64,000 nt of DNA from JACRLW01 sp050181465 (GTDB lineage: Bacteria; Planctomycetota; UBA1135; UBA2386): the NCBI GenBank assembly GCA_050181465.1, contig JBFXDD010000004.1, positions 128,641-192,640 on the forward strand. The letters run 5' to 3'. The notes under the pieces are model-generated. The model searched no databases, had not been told where the DNA came from, and saw only the letters and a list, made by a program, of their open reading frames with translations. Of this stretch, positions 45,448-54,858 are shown one piece after another. Within the stretch, counting starts at the first letter, position 1. Every line of letters begins with the position of its first letter. A program made the translations under genes and the position numbers.

Positions 45448-46509
45448 TCATCGTTTCGTCTCGAACTCCGTCAGCCACTGCTGCCAACTGACCAAACTCC
45501 CGGGTTGACGTCGACCGGACATCTGCATGAGCGACGCGCGCGCGGTCCGGATCTCCTCGACGGTCCGGCTCGCGAGGGCCGCCTCGAGGGCCGCGACGAG
45601 CATCGCCGCGGACTCTCGATCCCGGTTCCCGCCGAGGCCCTCGAGGATCGCGCAGCGCACGAAGGGATCCCGCTCCGTCGCGAGCGCGTCCCGCACCACG
45701 GCGACACCGGCGGCACCCTGCGCGGCGAGCGCCCGCCCCGCTTCGGCGCGGATGCCGAAGTCCGGGCTCTCGAGCAATCCCTCGAGTGGGCGGCGCGCGC
45801 GGTCGTCGGGCGGCATGTTCCCCAGCGCGCGAACGGCCGCGCGAACCGTTCGCGAGTCGTCGACTTCGAGAACGTCGACCCAGGCCGGCAACACGGCCGG
45901 TCCCATCTCGCCCAGGACTCGGGCTGCGAGGTCGCGACGATGCGGGCCGTCCGCCCGCAGGAGGTCGAGCACGACGCAGGGCACCGCCTTCGCGCCCAGT
46001 TCCACCAGCGCGTCGTAGGGCCGCTCCCACCCGGGAGATCCCACGAATGCGGTCGCATCCGCCGCAGCGCGGTCGCTCTTGGCCAGCAGGTCACGAACGA
46101 GCATGCGACACAGCCAAAAGGTCGCGAGCGGGTCGTCGAGGAGGGGTGTCGCCACCGCACCGAAGGTGCCGCCCGGCGTCCGCCACGCAGTCTCCGCGGC
46201 CTTCAGCCCGCGCAGCTGATCGGCCGAGGGAGCACGCGCCGGGAAGACCCCTGCGGTGAGTCGATCGCCGGTGAAGCCTTCGTCGCGGAGTTCGGGCCAG
46301 AACGACAACCAGCCCTTGCCGGCACCGACGTCGTCGATTCGGCGGATCGGCCCGTCGCTCTGCGCCGCGTCGGTCGCGGAGCACGCGATCAAGCTCAGCG
46401 CCAGGGGCAGCGAGCACAGGAGCAAGAGACCGCCGGACCGCGTCGCGCGAACGGCGACCTCGATGGAAGTCCGACCGAGGTTTGGCACCACGTGCGGAGT
46501 ATGCCGCAA
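45448..46509 (-). CDS. HEAT-repeat lipoprotein
   Basis: 353 residues. A signal with lipobox (LPLALSLIAC, lipidation at the Cys) precedes a region of alpha-helical HEAT-like repeats, for example ARVLGEMGPAVLPAWVDVL, VRAAVRALGNMPPDDRARRPL and IRAEAGRALAAQGAAGVAVV. It should sit in a membrane facing the periplasm and bind a partner protein. Start: TTG at 46509 is used; GTG at 46491 is equally possible. A divergent GNAT-like gene starts 54 bp away. Confidence 0.7.
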   Translation of the reverse strand: MRHTPHVVPNLGRTSIEVAVRATRSGGLLLLCSLPLALSLIACSATDAAQSDGPIRRIDDVGAGKGWLSFWPELRDEGFTGDRLTAGVFPARAPSADQLRGLKAAETAWRTPGGTFGAVATPLLDDPLATFWLCRMLVRDLLAKSDRAAADATAFVGSPGWERPYDALVELGAKAVPCVVLDLLRADGPHRRDLAARVLGEMGPAVLPAWVDVLEVDDSRTVRAAVRALGNMPPDDRARRPLEGLLESPDFGIRAEAGRALAAQGAAGVAVVRDALATERDPFVRCAILEGLGGNRDRESAAMLVAALEAALASRTVEEIRTARASLMQMSGRRQPGSLVSWQQWLTEFETKR

Positions 46510-46563
46510 AGCTCGCGAGCGACGCAGCGGGACTTTCGAGGACCGGCGCTACGCTCGCGGGCG

Positions 46564-47685
46564 ATGACTTCGCTCCGCGACGTCGACGTTCGACCCTGCG
46601 ACTCCCCGAGCCGGTTCCTGCGCGCGGCGGCGGCGTTCTACAAGAACGACCCGCACTGGGTCCCGCCCATGCTCGCCACCGACACGGCAAAGGTCGACCT
46701 TCGGCGGAACCCGTTCTTCGAGCACGCCGAGGGCGCTCTGTGGCTGGCGTGGCGCGGCACCGAAGTCGTGGGCCGGATCAGCGCGTGCCGCGACCGGCTC
46801 CACGACGACTTCCACGAGGATCGAGTCGGCTTCTTCGGCCACTTCGAGGCGACGGACGAATCCGCGGCACATGCACTCCTCTCCACGGCAAGGCAGTGGC
46901 TCGCGACTCGTGGCGCGAGTTCGCTGCGCGGGCCCATCGACTTCTCGACCAACTACCGCTGCGGCCTGTTCATCGAAGGTGCGAGCGGCCCGCCCTTCGT
47001 GATGATGCCGCACAATCCGCCCCAGTACGCCGACTGGTTGGTCAGCTTCGGCCTCACGAAGGCCAAAGACCTGATCGCGCTGCTGATGCTCGCGGAGAAT
47101 CTCGACCTCTCGCGGATGGATCGAATGATGGACCGCATCCGCGCACGCACGCCCGTGCGCACGCGACGCCTCGACCCGAAGCGATTCGCCGCGGAGATCG
47201 ACCTGATCTGGCGGCTCTACAACAAGATCTGGGAACGCAACTGGGGCTTCGTGCCGATGAGCCGCGCCGAGTTCCTTGCCGAGGCGAGAGAGCTGAAACT
47301 CGTCTTGCGAACCGAGCTGACGGTGATCGTCGAACGCGAGAGCGACGGCGAACCGATCGCGTTCGCGATCGGGATTCCCGACATCAATCGCGCTGCAAAG
47401 GCCTGCGGCGGTCGCCTCTTCCCCTTCGGCTGGTGGCGCTTCCTTCGCGAGATGCGCCGCGCCAACACGTTCCGGACCATCACCCTGGGTGTGGTCCCCG
47501 AAGTGCGAGCGACCGGAATCGACGCCCTCTTGCTGCGAACCCTGATCGCGCAGGGGCTCGATGCCGGCTTCTTCACCTGCGAGGCGAGTTGGATCCTCGA
47601 GGACAACCTCGGGATGCTGCGACCCCTCCAAGCGATCGGCGGAAAAACCCATCGCCGCTACCGGATTTTCGAAACCGCGATCTGA
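46564..47685 (+). CDS. GNAT-like N-acyltransferase superfamily protein
   Basis: 373 residues. Two GNAT-like lobes can be made out: FYKNDPHWVPPMLATD ... GRISACRDRLHDDFHEDRVGFFGHFEA at the N-terminal side and a C-terminal part with ITLGVVPEVRATGIDALLLRTLIAQGLDAG ... SWILEDNLGMLRPLQAIGG. This layout matches a conserved bacterial group described only as hypothetical or GNAT-like; the substrate is unknown. ATG 46564 begins the conserved start. A terminator-like stem follows about 95 bp after its stop. Confidence 0.75.
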   Translation: MTSLRDVDVRPCDSPSRFLRAAAAFYKNDPHWVPPMLATDTAKVDLRRNPFFEHAEGALWLAWRGTEVVGRISACRDRLHDDFHEDRVGFFGHFEATDESAAHALLSTARQWLATRGASSLRGPIDFSTNYRCGLFIEGASGPPFVMMPHNPPQYADWLVSFGLTKAKDLIALLMLAENLDLSRMDRMMDRIRARTPVRTRRLDPKRFAAEIDLIWRLYNKIWERNWGFVPMSRAEFLAEARELKLVLRTELTVIVERESDGEPIAFAIGIPDINRAAKACGGRLFPFGWWRFLREMRRANTFRTITLGVVPEVRATGIDALLLRTLIAQGLDAGFFTCEASWILEDNLGMLRPLQAIGGKTHRRYRIFETAI

Positions 47686-47779
47686 TCGCGCACGCGAACC
47701 GTGAGCCGCGCGACCCTGCGGCGAGGGCCGACTCGGCTTGTCGTTCCGAGTTCGCAACGGCACTCACCGATTCGACTCA

Positions 47780-47814
47780 CCGCGCGCCTGGAATTCGCGC
47801 GGCACGCTTTTTCC
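47780..47814 (+). terminator. Rho-independent terminator after the GNAT-like gene
   Basis: CCGCGCG (47780-47786) and CGCGCGG (47796-47802) form a 7-bp GC stem with a 9-nt loop, followed by CACGCTTTTTCC. It is 94 bp past the stop of the gene ending at 47685, on the right strand for its termination. Confidence 0.6.
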
Positions 47815-47826
47815 TAGAGGACGCGC

Positions 47827-47897
47827 GGCCGAACCCCGTGTGTGTTTCCATTGGGATGGAAACGCGTGTGAGAGGCGACCGGAAACGGGGTTCGGCC
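47827..47897. other. 71-nt two-tier inverted repeat (structured RNA or DNA cruciform candidate)
   Basis: An outer perfect 13-bp stem (GGCCGAACCCCGT at 47827-47839, ACGGGGTTCGGCC at 47885-47897) encloses an inner perfect 8-bp hairpin (GTTTCCAT, loop TGGG, ATGGAAAC at 47844-47863) and an unpaired stretch of about 20 nt. CCTTTTCT follows on the plus strand. It sits in the gap between two convergent genes, just after the terminator-like stem. It could be a second terminator, a small RNA or a mobile fragment. Confidence 0.6.
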
Positions 47898-47943
47898 ACC
47901 CTTTTCTCGCGCGCTGCCGCGCGCCGCCCCTGGCTCCACTCGA

Positions 47944-48438
47944 TCACTTCACGACGACGGGAAAGCGCGAGAGGAACGCGATGCGCTGTTCACGCGCCTT
48001 CTGGTAGAGCGGACCGATCTCCTTGCGCCGCCATTCGAGTTCCGCCTCGATCTGCGTGCGCTTCTGATGCAGCTGATCCGTGGGCCCAACGCCCTCGCGG
48101 AGCGCGCGGTCCAGTTCGGCGAGCAGGTTCTCGAGAAGGAACACACGATCGACGTCCCCCTCCGCCGAGACCGCGGGAACACCACTCTCGTTCGCACTCG
48201 GCGCAGACTTGACCGGGTCCGAGCGCTCCACGAGCTTGTCCGCGATCGCGCCGTCACGCGCCTCTTGCCCCGGCGATCCCGGCGCAGCCTGCGCTTTGGG
48301 ATCGTAGATGACGTATTCCTGCCCGTAGAACTCGGCGAGGGAACAGCCACCGACGATCACACAAAGGGCCAAGACGATCGACCGAGCGAGCCGGGATCCA
48401 ATGCCGATGGACGCGGCGGTAGGGAGGGAGTCAGTCAT
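47944..48438 (-). CDS. Small lipoprotein of unknown function
   Basis: 164 residues. The lipobox IVGGC (ALCVIVGGCSLAEF) marks a lipoprotein. The mature part has a Pro/Ala-rich stretch and then a coiled-coil-like helix (DRVFLLENLLAELDRALREG ... LHQKRTQIEAELEWRRKEIGPLYQKAREQR). ATG 48438 gives a full signal. No family was recognised. It is downstream of two exported-protein genes in the same direction. Confidence 0.65.
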   Translation of the reverse strand: MTDSLPTAASIGIGSRLARSIVLALCVIVGGCSLAEFYGQEYVIYDPKAQAAPGSPGQEARDGAIADKLVERSDPVKSAPSANESGVPAVSAEGDVDRVFLLENLLAELDRALREGVGPTDQLHQKRTQIEAELEWRRKEIGPLYQKAREQRIAFLSRFPVVVK

Positions 48439-48504
48439 GAGAGAAGCTCGCGGGCATCGTCGCACGCCGGGCCGGACGGCGGAAGGCTGCATCGCGAACC
48501 CGAC

Positions 48505-48876
48505 TCAGCGAGTGGGGCGACGGCCGGCGAATCGCTCGATCATCGAAGCGAAACGGCGTTCCAGTAGAGCACGCATCCGCCCGCGGTCCTCGCCGTCCCA
48601 CTCGGTCGCGACCAACAGCGCCTCACCGTCTCCCGCGCTCCGGCGAAGCTCCGCGAATCGTCGACCCGCACGGACGACTTCTGCCTCGGATCGATCGACG
48701 CCGAGAATCTCGCGGAGCGCGCAGACTTCGTCGAGCAGGAGGCCGGTCCGCGCGGACACCTCGGCAGCGAAGTTCGCCTCCCGCTCGATTCGCAGGAATG
48801 GCGATCGAGCCCGCTGGAATCCAACTCCGGCGACGGCCAACACGCCCAGCGCGAACAGGATGCGGACGCCTCTCAC
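48505..48876 (-). CDS. Small membrane-anchored protein of unknown function
   Basis: 123 residues, GTG start at 48876. A single hydrophobic segment (ILFALGVLAVAGVGF) precedes a helical, charged domain (LRIEREANFAAEVSARTGLLLDEVCALREILGV). The GTG overlaps the stop of the large HEAT gene as GTGA, suggesting the two products work together. No family was recognised. Confidence 0.6.
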   Translation of the reverse strand: MRGVRILFALGVLAVAGVGFQRARSPFLRIEREANFAAEVSARTGLLLDEVCALREILGVDRSEAEVVRAGRRFAELRRSAGDGEALLVATEWDGEDRGRMRALLERRFASMIERFAGRRPTR

Positions 48877-51866
48877 TTGCCGGCCGCGGCTCGCGCAGCT
48901 TCGACGTGCAGGCGATAGCGATCGCAGATCGCCAGCCGCTGCGTCTGCGGGGTCGCCGGCGAAATGACGCCGAAGTCCTCGCCGGTCGTGACCCGGAGCA
49001 GACGACCCGCCAGCGCGCGCAAGTGCGGTGGATCGAGCTCCATCGCCAAGCGAGTGAGTTCAGGGACTGCGAGTGCGCCCATGCCCGGAGCCAGATCGGC
49101 GGCCGTGAGGCTCGTCGAAACCTCGGCGCTCGCCAGGGCCTCGAGGAACCACTCGCCCTGCGTTCGCCCGCGCTGCGACTCCCACCAGGCTCGCAAGACC
49201 GCAGCGCGATCGTTCTCGGCGAAGACGTCACGACCCGTCGTTGCCGCGATCGCCGACACCGCACGCAGTCGGGACCGCTCGTCCTCCAAGAGCGCGAACT
49301 GCTCGGGCAGCGCTGCCGGATCCTGGAACTCACCGAGCGCCAGCGCAAACAGGCGCCGCGCGGTCGGGTCGGCGTCCTTCAGGTGTGGTCGCATCGCGGG
49401 AGCGGCCAGCTTGTCGCCTTGCTGACGCAGCATCTCGAGCGCAATCGATCCGAGTGCGTCGTCACCGCGCAGCACCACGACCTCGGCGAGCGCGTAGGCG
49501 GCTTCCGGATCGCGCAGGGCGCCGAGAGCGCGGACGAGCGCGATTCGATCGGATTCATCCGGGGTCGCCATCGCCCGACGCAGGACGTCGAACACACCGG
49601 GACCGCCGATCTGCCCCAACGCGACCCAAATCGTGCGACGCAGCCCGGCATCGAGCCCGTCGCGAGTGAGCGCCTGGATCAGGACGTCACGACTCTGCGG
49701 TGCTCGCAACGCGCCGAGCGAGCGCACCGCGAGCATGCGCAGCTCGAGGGTCTCGGCGTCCGCACTCGCAATCCGCTCGAGGATCGGCGCCGCTCGCAGA
49801 TCGCGCAAGCGACCGACTTCGATCATGGCGACGCGTCGCACTGCCGGTGAGGCGGCTTCGAGGCACTCGAGAAGTCGCTCCGGACCCAGCAACGCGAAGA
49901 CTCGCGGCAACACCGGCTCCTTCGCGAGGCCCTGTTCGTCCGCTGCCCGGGCGGCCTCGACCGCCTCGCGCCAAGTGCTCTCGTCGGGCGCGACCATGGC
50001 GAGTTCCACCAGGCGGAAGGACGTCTCGTCCCAACTGCGATCCGCGGCGACCGCGGCGAGGAGGGCCTTGCCGTCGGCGACCGTGAGCGTCTCGCGCAGC
50101 TTCGGCAACAACACGAGTTCGTCGAACGCGATGCGTCGACGAATCCCCTTCTCGCGCCCGAGCGCCGCGATCAAGCGACTCCGCGAACGGGCGGCACGGA
50201 CGGCCGGGTCCGGATTCGCATCTCGCCACCGCAACTCGGCGCGCCACCATGCCTCCTCGTCGGGCTCGGCGACAGGATCGCGCCAGAGCTGCCAATACTG
50301 CGCGCGCGCCGAAGTCATGAGCCGCGCCGCGAGTCGATCGAGGACGACCGAGGGGGTCGCCGGGTCGGTCACGACCCGCGCCGCGCCGATCCGCAATTCC
50401 AAACTCCGCGGGTCACGTTCGCCCGTGCTCTGCGAAGGGCGCATGAATCCGGCCGTCTTCAGCGCGTCGACCAGCTCCGTCACGTCGCCGTCGGTGAGCA
50501 GGAACTCGAAACCCTGCTCCGGAGCTTGCGCTGGAGCATCGACACCTCGGAGCACCAATGGCACCTCGCTGCCGCGCCAATGCAACGCCACCAGCGAGGC
50601 GTTCGTCGCATCGATGGTCGCCGCCCGACGAGTGCCGACGAACGGAGTCGTCGAGGCGGACGCCGTCGCGATCTCGCCGAACCATTGCCGCCACGCCAGC
50701 GGCGAGACTCCGAGGTCGCGTCCCGCGAACCGGACCAGCCGCGGCAAGGCCAGGCCCTTGAGGCGTGAGAGATGGGGAATGAACACGGACGGCGCCGCGA
50801 CGTCGACAAGAGCTGCGAGCACCGCTTGGTCGCGATAGCGATCGCCGCCCAGGTCGTCCGACGCCATGGCGAGGTCGCAGAGCCCCATCGCCACCGCGCA
50901 GCGCTGGAACGGGTCCGGCATGTCGATTTCCGCCAGGAGCGGCTCGCGCATCGCCTCGGTCCACGGCATGCGGGCGGGGTCGGCGTCGGCCAGCGCGGCG
51001 AGAACGACCGCGGCGTAGCCGAACGCGCGACCGTTCGCAGGTTGCGCGAGGATCGAACGCAGGTCGTCGACATGGTCCGGTCCGTGTGCGATCAACGCCT
51101 CGACGGCCGCGTCGGCCACGAGCGAGTCTTCGCCGAGGGCAATCACCAGTCGCTCACGAGCCTTGGCCTCGCCGGGGAATGCGCCGAGCAGTCGCACGGA
51201 CTTGATCCGCACGTCGCCCTGCGAACCCCGCGAGAGATCGAGAACGCGGTCGAGATCCTCCGGCCGAAGCCGAGTTGCGAGCAATCGCTCGGCGTGGAAC
51301 CGCACGGGAGCGCGACTGGACACCAGGCAGGCGAACAAACGATCGTTCGCCGCTTCCTGCGCCAGCAGTGCCAGGGTCTCCAACGCAGCATCGGTCGAAC
51401 TGCCGAACGAGCGAGTGAGCAGCAGATACTCGAGCTCGCGCACGTGCTCCGCCCCACCGTGGCGAGCCAGGACTCGCAGCGCGCCATACGCGATGTCGGC
51501 ATCGGCCGCGCGAAGCATGGCGAGCGATCGCTCGGGGAGCTGATCGAACTCGTGGGCGAGCGCATCGAGCGTCGCCGACTCGCGGCTCTGCCCGAGATGC
51601 AGGCTGCGTCGGAGCTGGCTGACCCCGTGAGCGAAGTTCTGGGCAGTGCGCGCGTCCGGATCCTGCGGCGCCGTCGATCCCGCGCGCTGCGGAACTCCGC
51701 GAGTCCGCGGCAGGACCAATTCGCCGTCGCCATGGACCACGCGCGTGCGTGGAATCGAGAAGGTCTCGTCGACTTCGACCTCATACTTCTTCGGCGGTGG
51801 ACCCTGCTGGAAGGCAGAGGCGTCGACACTCGATGCGAGTACGGTAAGGGCGATCGACAGGAGCAT
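48873..51866 (-). CDS. Large exported HEAT-repeat protein
   Basis: 997 residues from ATG 51866. A hydrophobic start (MLLSIALTVLASSVDASA) serves as signal. The rest is mostly HEAT/armadillo-like helical repeats, such as LRMLAVRSLGALRAPQSRDVLIQAL, LRRTIWVALGQIGGPGVFDVLRRAM and ARRLFALALGEFQDPAALPEQFALL; residues around 420-640 look less repetitive and could be a separate domain. The open frame extends upstream to 52187 but that would overlap the divergent haem-binding gene; the short n-region of the chosen signal leaves the start uncertain. Role: probably a protein-binding scaffold in the periplasm. Confidence 0.7.
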   Translation of the reverse strand: MLLSIALTVLASSVDASAFQQGPPPKKYEVEVDETFSIPRTRVVHGDGELVLPRTRGVPQRAGSTAPQDPDARTAQNFAHGVSQLRRSLHLGQSRESATLDALAHEFDQLPERSLAMLRAADADIAYGALRVLARHGGAEHVRELEYLLLTRSFGSSTDAALETLALLAQEAANDRLFACLVSSRAPVRFHAERLLATRLRPEDLDRVLDLSRGSQGDVRIKSVRLLGAFPGEAKARERLVIALGEDSLVADAAVEALIAHGPDHVDDLRSILAQPANGRAFGYAAVVLAALADADPARMPWTEAMREPLLAEIDMPDPFQRCAVAMGLCDLAMASDDLGGDRYRDQAVLAALVDVAAPSVFIPHLSRLKGLALPRLVRFAGRDLGVSPLAWRQWFGEIATASASTTPFVGTRRAATIDATNASLVALHWRGSEVPLVLRGVDAPAQAPEQGFEFLLTDGDVTELVDALKTAGFMRPSQSTGERDPRSLELRIGAARVVTDPATPSVVLDRLAARLMTSARAQYWQLWRDPVAEPDEEAWWRAELRWRDANPDPAVRAARSRSRLIAALGREKGIRRRIAFDELVLLPKLRETLTVADGKALLAAVAADRSWDETSFRLVELAMVAPDESTWREAVEAARAADEQGLAKEPVLPRVFALLGPERLLECLEAASPAVRRVAMIEVGRLRDLRAAPILERIASADAETLELRMLAVRSLGALRAPQSRDVLIQALTRDGLDAGLRRTIWVALGQIGGPGVFDVLRRAMATPDESDRIALVRALGALRDPEAAYALAEVVVLRGDDALGSIALEMLRQQGDKLAAPAMRPHLKDADPTARRLFALALGEFQDPAALPEQFALLEDERSRLRAVSAIAATTGRDVFAENDRAAVLRAWWESQRGRTQGEWFLEALASAEVSTSLTAADLAPGMGALAVPELTRLAMELDPPHLRALAGRLLRVTTGEDFGVISPATPQTQRLAICDRYRLHVEAARAAAGK

Positions 51867-52050
51867 GGCAACGGAGACGGTCGCGAGCCGCAGGGGAGGC
51901 TTGCGGCAACGAGGACTCGGGGGCGAATCCGGACGGCGCGGATCATAGCGAGACCCTCGTCCGGCGCGCGCTCGGAACCCGGACCGGTGCGCTCCGTAGC
52001 CGCACCCGACTCTTGGCCAGGCCGCGAATCGGCGGCATTCTCGAATCCTC

Positions 52051-52476
52051 ATGAGCAAGCCGACCAAGCGCATCTTCCGCGCCGTTCTCTTCCTCGGGCT
52101 GATCGGCTTCGTCGCGATCCAGTTCGTCCCAGTCGATCGGACCAACCCAGCGGTGGTCGAGACCTTCGCCGGCGACCCTGAGCTCATGGCGGTCCTTCGT
52201 CGGTCCTGCTGGGACTGCCACTCGAACGAGACGGTCTGGCCCTGGTACTCCTACATCGCGCCCATGTCGTGGCTGATCGCCGACCACGTGCACGAGGGCC
52301 GTGAAGCGCTGAACTTCTCCGACTGGGACGATTCGGATCTCGACGACGTGCGCGAGGAGAGCAACAAGGAAGTGCGGAAAGGCCAGATGCCGATGCCGAG
52401 CTATCTGATCCTGCACTCCGACGCCAAGCTCAGCGACGCCGACAAGCAGATCTTCGAGCGCTGGGCGAAGCAGTGA
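52051..52476 (+). CDS. Exported haem-binding domain protein (CxxCH)
   Basis: 141 residues. A membrane anchor (IFRAVLFLGLIGFVAIQF) is followed by VRRSCWDCHSNETVWPWYSYIAPMSW, the CxxCH c-type haem motif plus the WPWY..AP.SW segment of the haem_bd (PF14376) family, and ends KQIFERWAKQ. These proteins are small exported haem carriers or electron-transfer proteins of unclear partner. Its stop is 6 bp from the convergent sulfotransferase gene. Confidence 0.88.
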   Translation: MSKPTKRIFRAVLFLGLIGFVAIQFVPVDRTNPAVVETFAGDPELMAVLRRSCWDCHSNETVWPWYSYIAPMSWLIADHVHEGREALNFSDWDDSDLDDVREESNKEVRKGQMPMPSYLILHSDAKLSDADKQIFERWAKQ

Positions 52477-52482
52477 TCGCGC

Positions 52483-54279
52483 TCAGCGCGGGCCGAGCGC
52501 TTCGAGGAGCGGCGCGAGTTGCATCTCGTAGCGCCGCCACACTCCGAGCGACGATCGGAACAGCGGCTGCCTGACCTGAGCGAGGCTCGCGGTTCGCACC
52601 ACGCGCTGGGTCTCGAAGAAGCGCAGACAGCGCTCGTCGAACTCCAAGCCCAGGAACGCCAACAAGCGCCGGACTTCGCCCTCGAAGTCGTCGAGCAGGA
52701 CCTCGTAGCGCACCTCATGGAACTGCTGCGGTGCCAGGACCGCACGCCAGTGTGCCATCATCTCCTCGTACAATAGGTAGTACTGCCCGAGCTCGCGCAG
52801 GTCGTAGGCGAACGGTTGCTCGCCGGCAAAGGTGTGGCGGAAGATCGAATAGCAGTTGTCGCGCGCGTCACGGATGCAGTGCACGATGCGCGCCTGCGGC
52901 AGCATCGACGCGATCAAGCCGCAATACGGGAAGTTGTTGGGCAGCTTGTCGACGATCCGCGCGGCCGTCGGCGCGAGCGGTCGCACGCGAGCGAGGTATT
53001 CCCGTGCCGCGCTCCGGTACTCATCCACTTTGGCGGCGCGCGCGCCCGCGTCTTCGACGCGCATCAGCGTGGGGTGGCTCTTGTGGATGGTCTCCACATG
53101 GGTCAGCTCGCCGGCTCCGAAGGCGAGCGGATGTGAGGCGATGATCTGCTCGATGAGTGTGGTGCCGGAACGGGGCATCCCCAGCACGAAGACCATCGTC
53201 GCATCCCCTTCACCTCCGTCGCGCACCGCCTCGATGTTCGCGCGCGGGAATGCCGCGCGTAGCCGCGCGAACTCGTCGCGCGCGCGATCGACACTCCAGT
53301 CGATCGAGGTCCGCTTCAGCGCGTTCGCGCGCACCAGGAGTTCGAACGCTCGCTCGTCTTGACCGACCTCGCCGTAGACCTTCGCGAGCGCGAAGAGGAT
53401 CTCTTCCGGGGCGATCGGGGTACCAGTCGGCGACTCGAGCGCGCGCTCGAGCCAAGCGACGTCCTCGTCGACCGCATCACCCTTGCGGTAGGTCTGTGAC
53501 AAGCACAAGGAGACGCGGACGTGTGGATCGTTCGGCGCGAGGTCGCGGGCAACCCGATAGGCCGCGTGCGCTTCCGCCATTCGGCCCGACTCTCGGAGCA
53601 CCTGCCCGAGGTTCATGTGGCCGGCGAATTGCGTCGGTGACATCTGGATGACCCGATGGAAACACTCCACTGCGCGATCCACGTTCTCGCGAGCACGCGC
53701 GATGTTGCCGGCGGTGTTCCACACCTCCGGGATCCCTGGCGCGGCAGCGAGAGCCCGCTCGATGAGCGCGGTGGCGTGGTCCAACTCCAGGGAACCCAGA
53801 GCCTGTAGTGCCAGGTTGTGCAGCGCACGCGCATGGTTGGGGTCGAGTGCCAGGACTTGCTCGTACAGCTCCTTGGCTTTCGCCACATCGCCGAGACGCT
53901 CGCTCGCCAGAGCCAGGTTGACCAGGTACTGCGTGTTGCGCGGCTCGAGCTTGCACGCCTTCTGATAGGAAGCCCGCGCAGCAGCGAACTCGCCGCGCGC
54001 GTACTCGATGTTGCCCTTGGTCTGCTGGAGCTGCGCGCGCGCCGGATCGAGCTTGATCGCCTTGCCGATCGACTCGAGGGCATCTTTCGTGCGCCCGAGA
54101 CTCGACAGAGCACTCGCCAGACACCAATGCGCGTCGACCGAGTTTCGGTCGAGCTTCAGTGCGGCTCGGAAGTGCGGCTCGGCCTCTTTGGCGCGACCGG
54201 CGCGCAGGGCGACGAGGCCTTTCTCGATCAGTTGTCGTGCACCGCCGCCGAAGGCGGGACCTTTGTTGCCGTGGATCAT
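52483..54279 (-). CDS. TPR-repeat sulfotransferase fusion protein
   Basis: 598 residues. The N-terminal half has about eight tetratricopeptide repeats (for example AEPHFRAALKLDRNSVDAHWCL and AKELYEQVLALDPNHARALHNL). The C-terminal half is a sulfotransferase: FVLGMPRSGTTLIEQIIASHP is the 5'-phosphosulfate loop for PAPS, and IVHCIRDARDNCYSIF the 3'-phosphate motif. Such fusions sulfate proteins (tyrosylprotein sulfotransferase-like) or glycans; the acceptor is unknown. ATG 54279 begins the TPR region; a much longer open frame upstream runs through the repeats and is rejected. Confidence 0.88.
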   Translation of the reverse strand: MIHGNKGPAFGGGARQLIEKGLVALRAGRAKEAEPHFRAALKLDRNSVDAHWCLASALSSLGRTKDALESIGKAIKLDPARAQLQQTKGNIEYARGEFAAARASYQKACKLEPRNTQYLVNLALASERLGDVAKAKELYEQVLALDPNHARALHNLALQALGSLELDHATALIERALAAAPGIPEVWNTAGNIARARENVDRAVECFHRVIQMSPTQFAGHMNLGQVLRESGRMAEAHAAYRVARDLAPNDPHVRVSLCLSQTYRKGDAVDEDVAWLERALESPTGTPIAPEEILFALAKVYGEVGQDERAFELLVRANALKRTSIDWSVDRARDEFARLRAAFPRANIEAVRDGGEGDATMVFVLGMPRSGTTLIEQIIASHPLAFGAGELTHVETIHKSHPTLMRVEDAGARAAKVDEYRSAAREYLARVRPLAPTAARIVDKLPNNFPYCGLIASMLPQARIVHCIRDARDNCYSIFRHTFAGEQPFAYDLRELGQYYLLYEEMMAHWRAVLAPQQFHEVRYEVLLDDFEGEVRRLLAFLGLEFDERCLRFFETQRVVRTASLAQVRQPLFRSSLGVWRRYEMQLAPLLEALGPR

Positions 54280-54383
54280 CGATTGCGAGTCCCTATCCTC
54301 GCCTAAGGAAGCGTCGCCGTCAGTTCGAAATCGAGTAGCTTCGAAGGACCGCCCCCGATCGTAACGATCGATCGCCGAGCCCC

Positions 54384-54578
54384 ATGACCTACCAGCCCAC
54401 CGAGTCCCTGCTGCAACTCGTCGACGCCTGTCGCGAGTGGAACCGTTCCGATGATCCGGATGCCCGCGACGCCGCGCGCCGCGATGCCGTCGAAGCCCTC
54501 GAGGAACTACTCGATTGGATTCGCGGCGGGGAGGACCTTCCGAATCCCGACGGCGTGCGCGGCCACCTCGATACCTGA
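54384..54578 (+). CDS. Small acidic protein of unknown function
   Basis: 64 residues, starting MTYQPTESLLQLVDACREW with amphipathic helices and many Asp/Glu (DDPDARDAARRDAVEALEELLDWI). It is divergent from the sulfotransferase gene and reads towards the tandem repeats. No family was recognised and there is no strong ribosome-binding site, but codon use matches the real genes around it. Confidence 0.45.
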   Translation: MTYQPTESLLQLVDACREWNRSDDPDARDAARRDAVEALEELLDWIRGGEDLPNPDGVRGHLDT

Positions 54579-54674
54579 TCGGGCGGAGCCCCCTGCCCGG
54601 CGACCCCAGTCGGGCAACGCCCACACAAGCGCCGACTTCCGCATCCTCGGTCGCGACTGGGAAATCGTTGAGGG

Positions 54675-54858
54675 CCAGCCCGGACTCTTCGTGAGCGTCG
54701 TCGCGAGATCGCCGCAGGTCGATGTCCGGCAAGGAGCTGCGTCGGTCGACGACCGAAGCGTAGCTGTCGCTACGCTGCCAGGGAGGAGCCGACGTAGCGA
54801 CGCAGTCGGGCGCGAGATGTGGCGATCGCAGCAGACGTTCACGGAGAGTTCGGGCCAG
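54675..54858 (+). repeat. 184-bp palindromic repeat, copy 3 (tandem pair, left)
   Basis: Begins CCAGCCCGGACTCTTCGTGA and ends TTCGGGCCAG, both ends varying from CTAG to CCAG. The central hairpin carries one mismatch (GTAGCTGTCGCTACG). Same orientation as copy 1. It shares its last four bases, CCAG at 54855-54858, with the start of copy 4. Confidence 0.88.
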
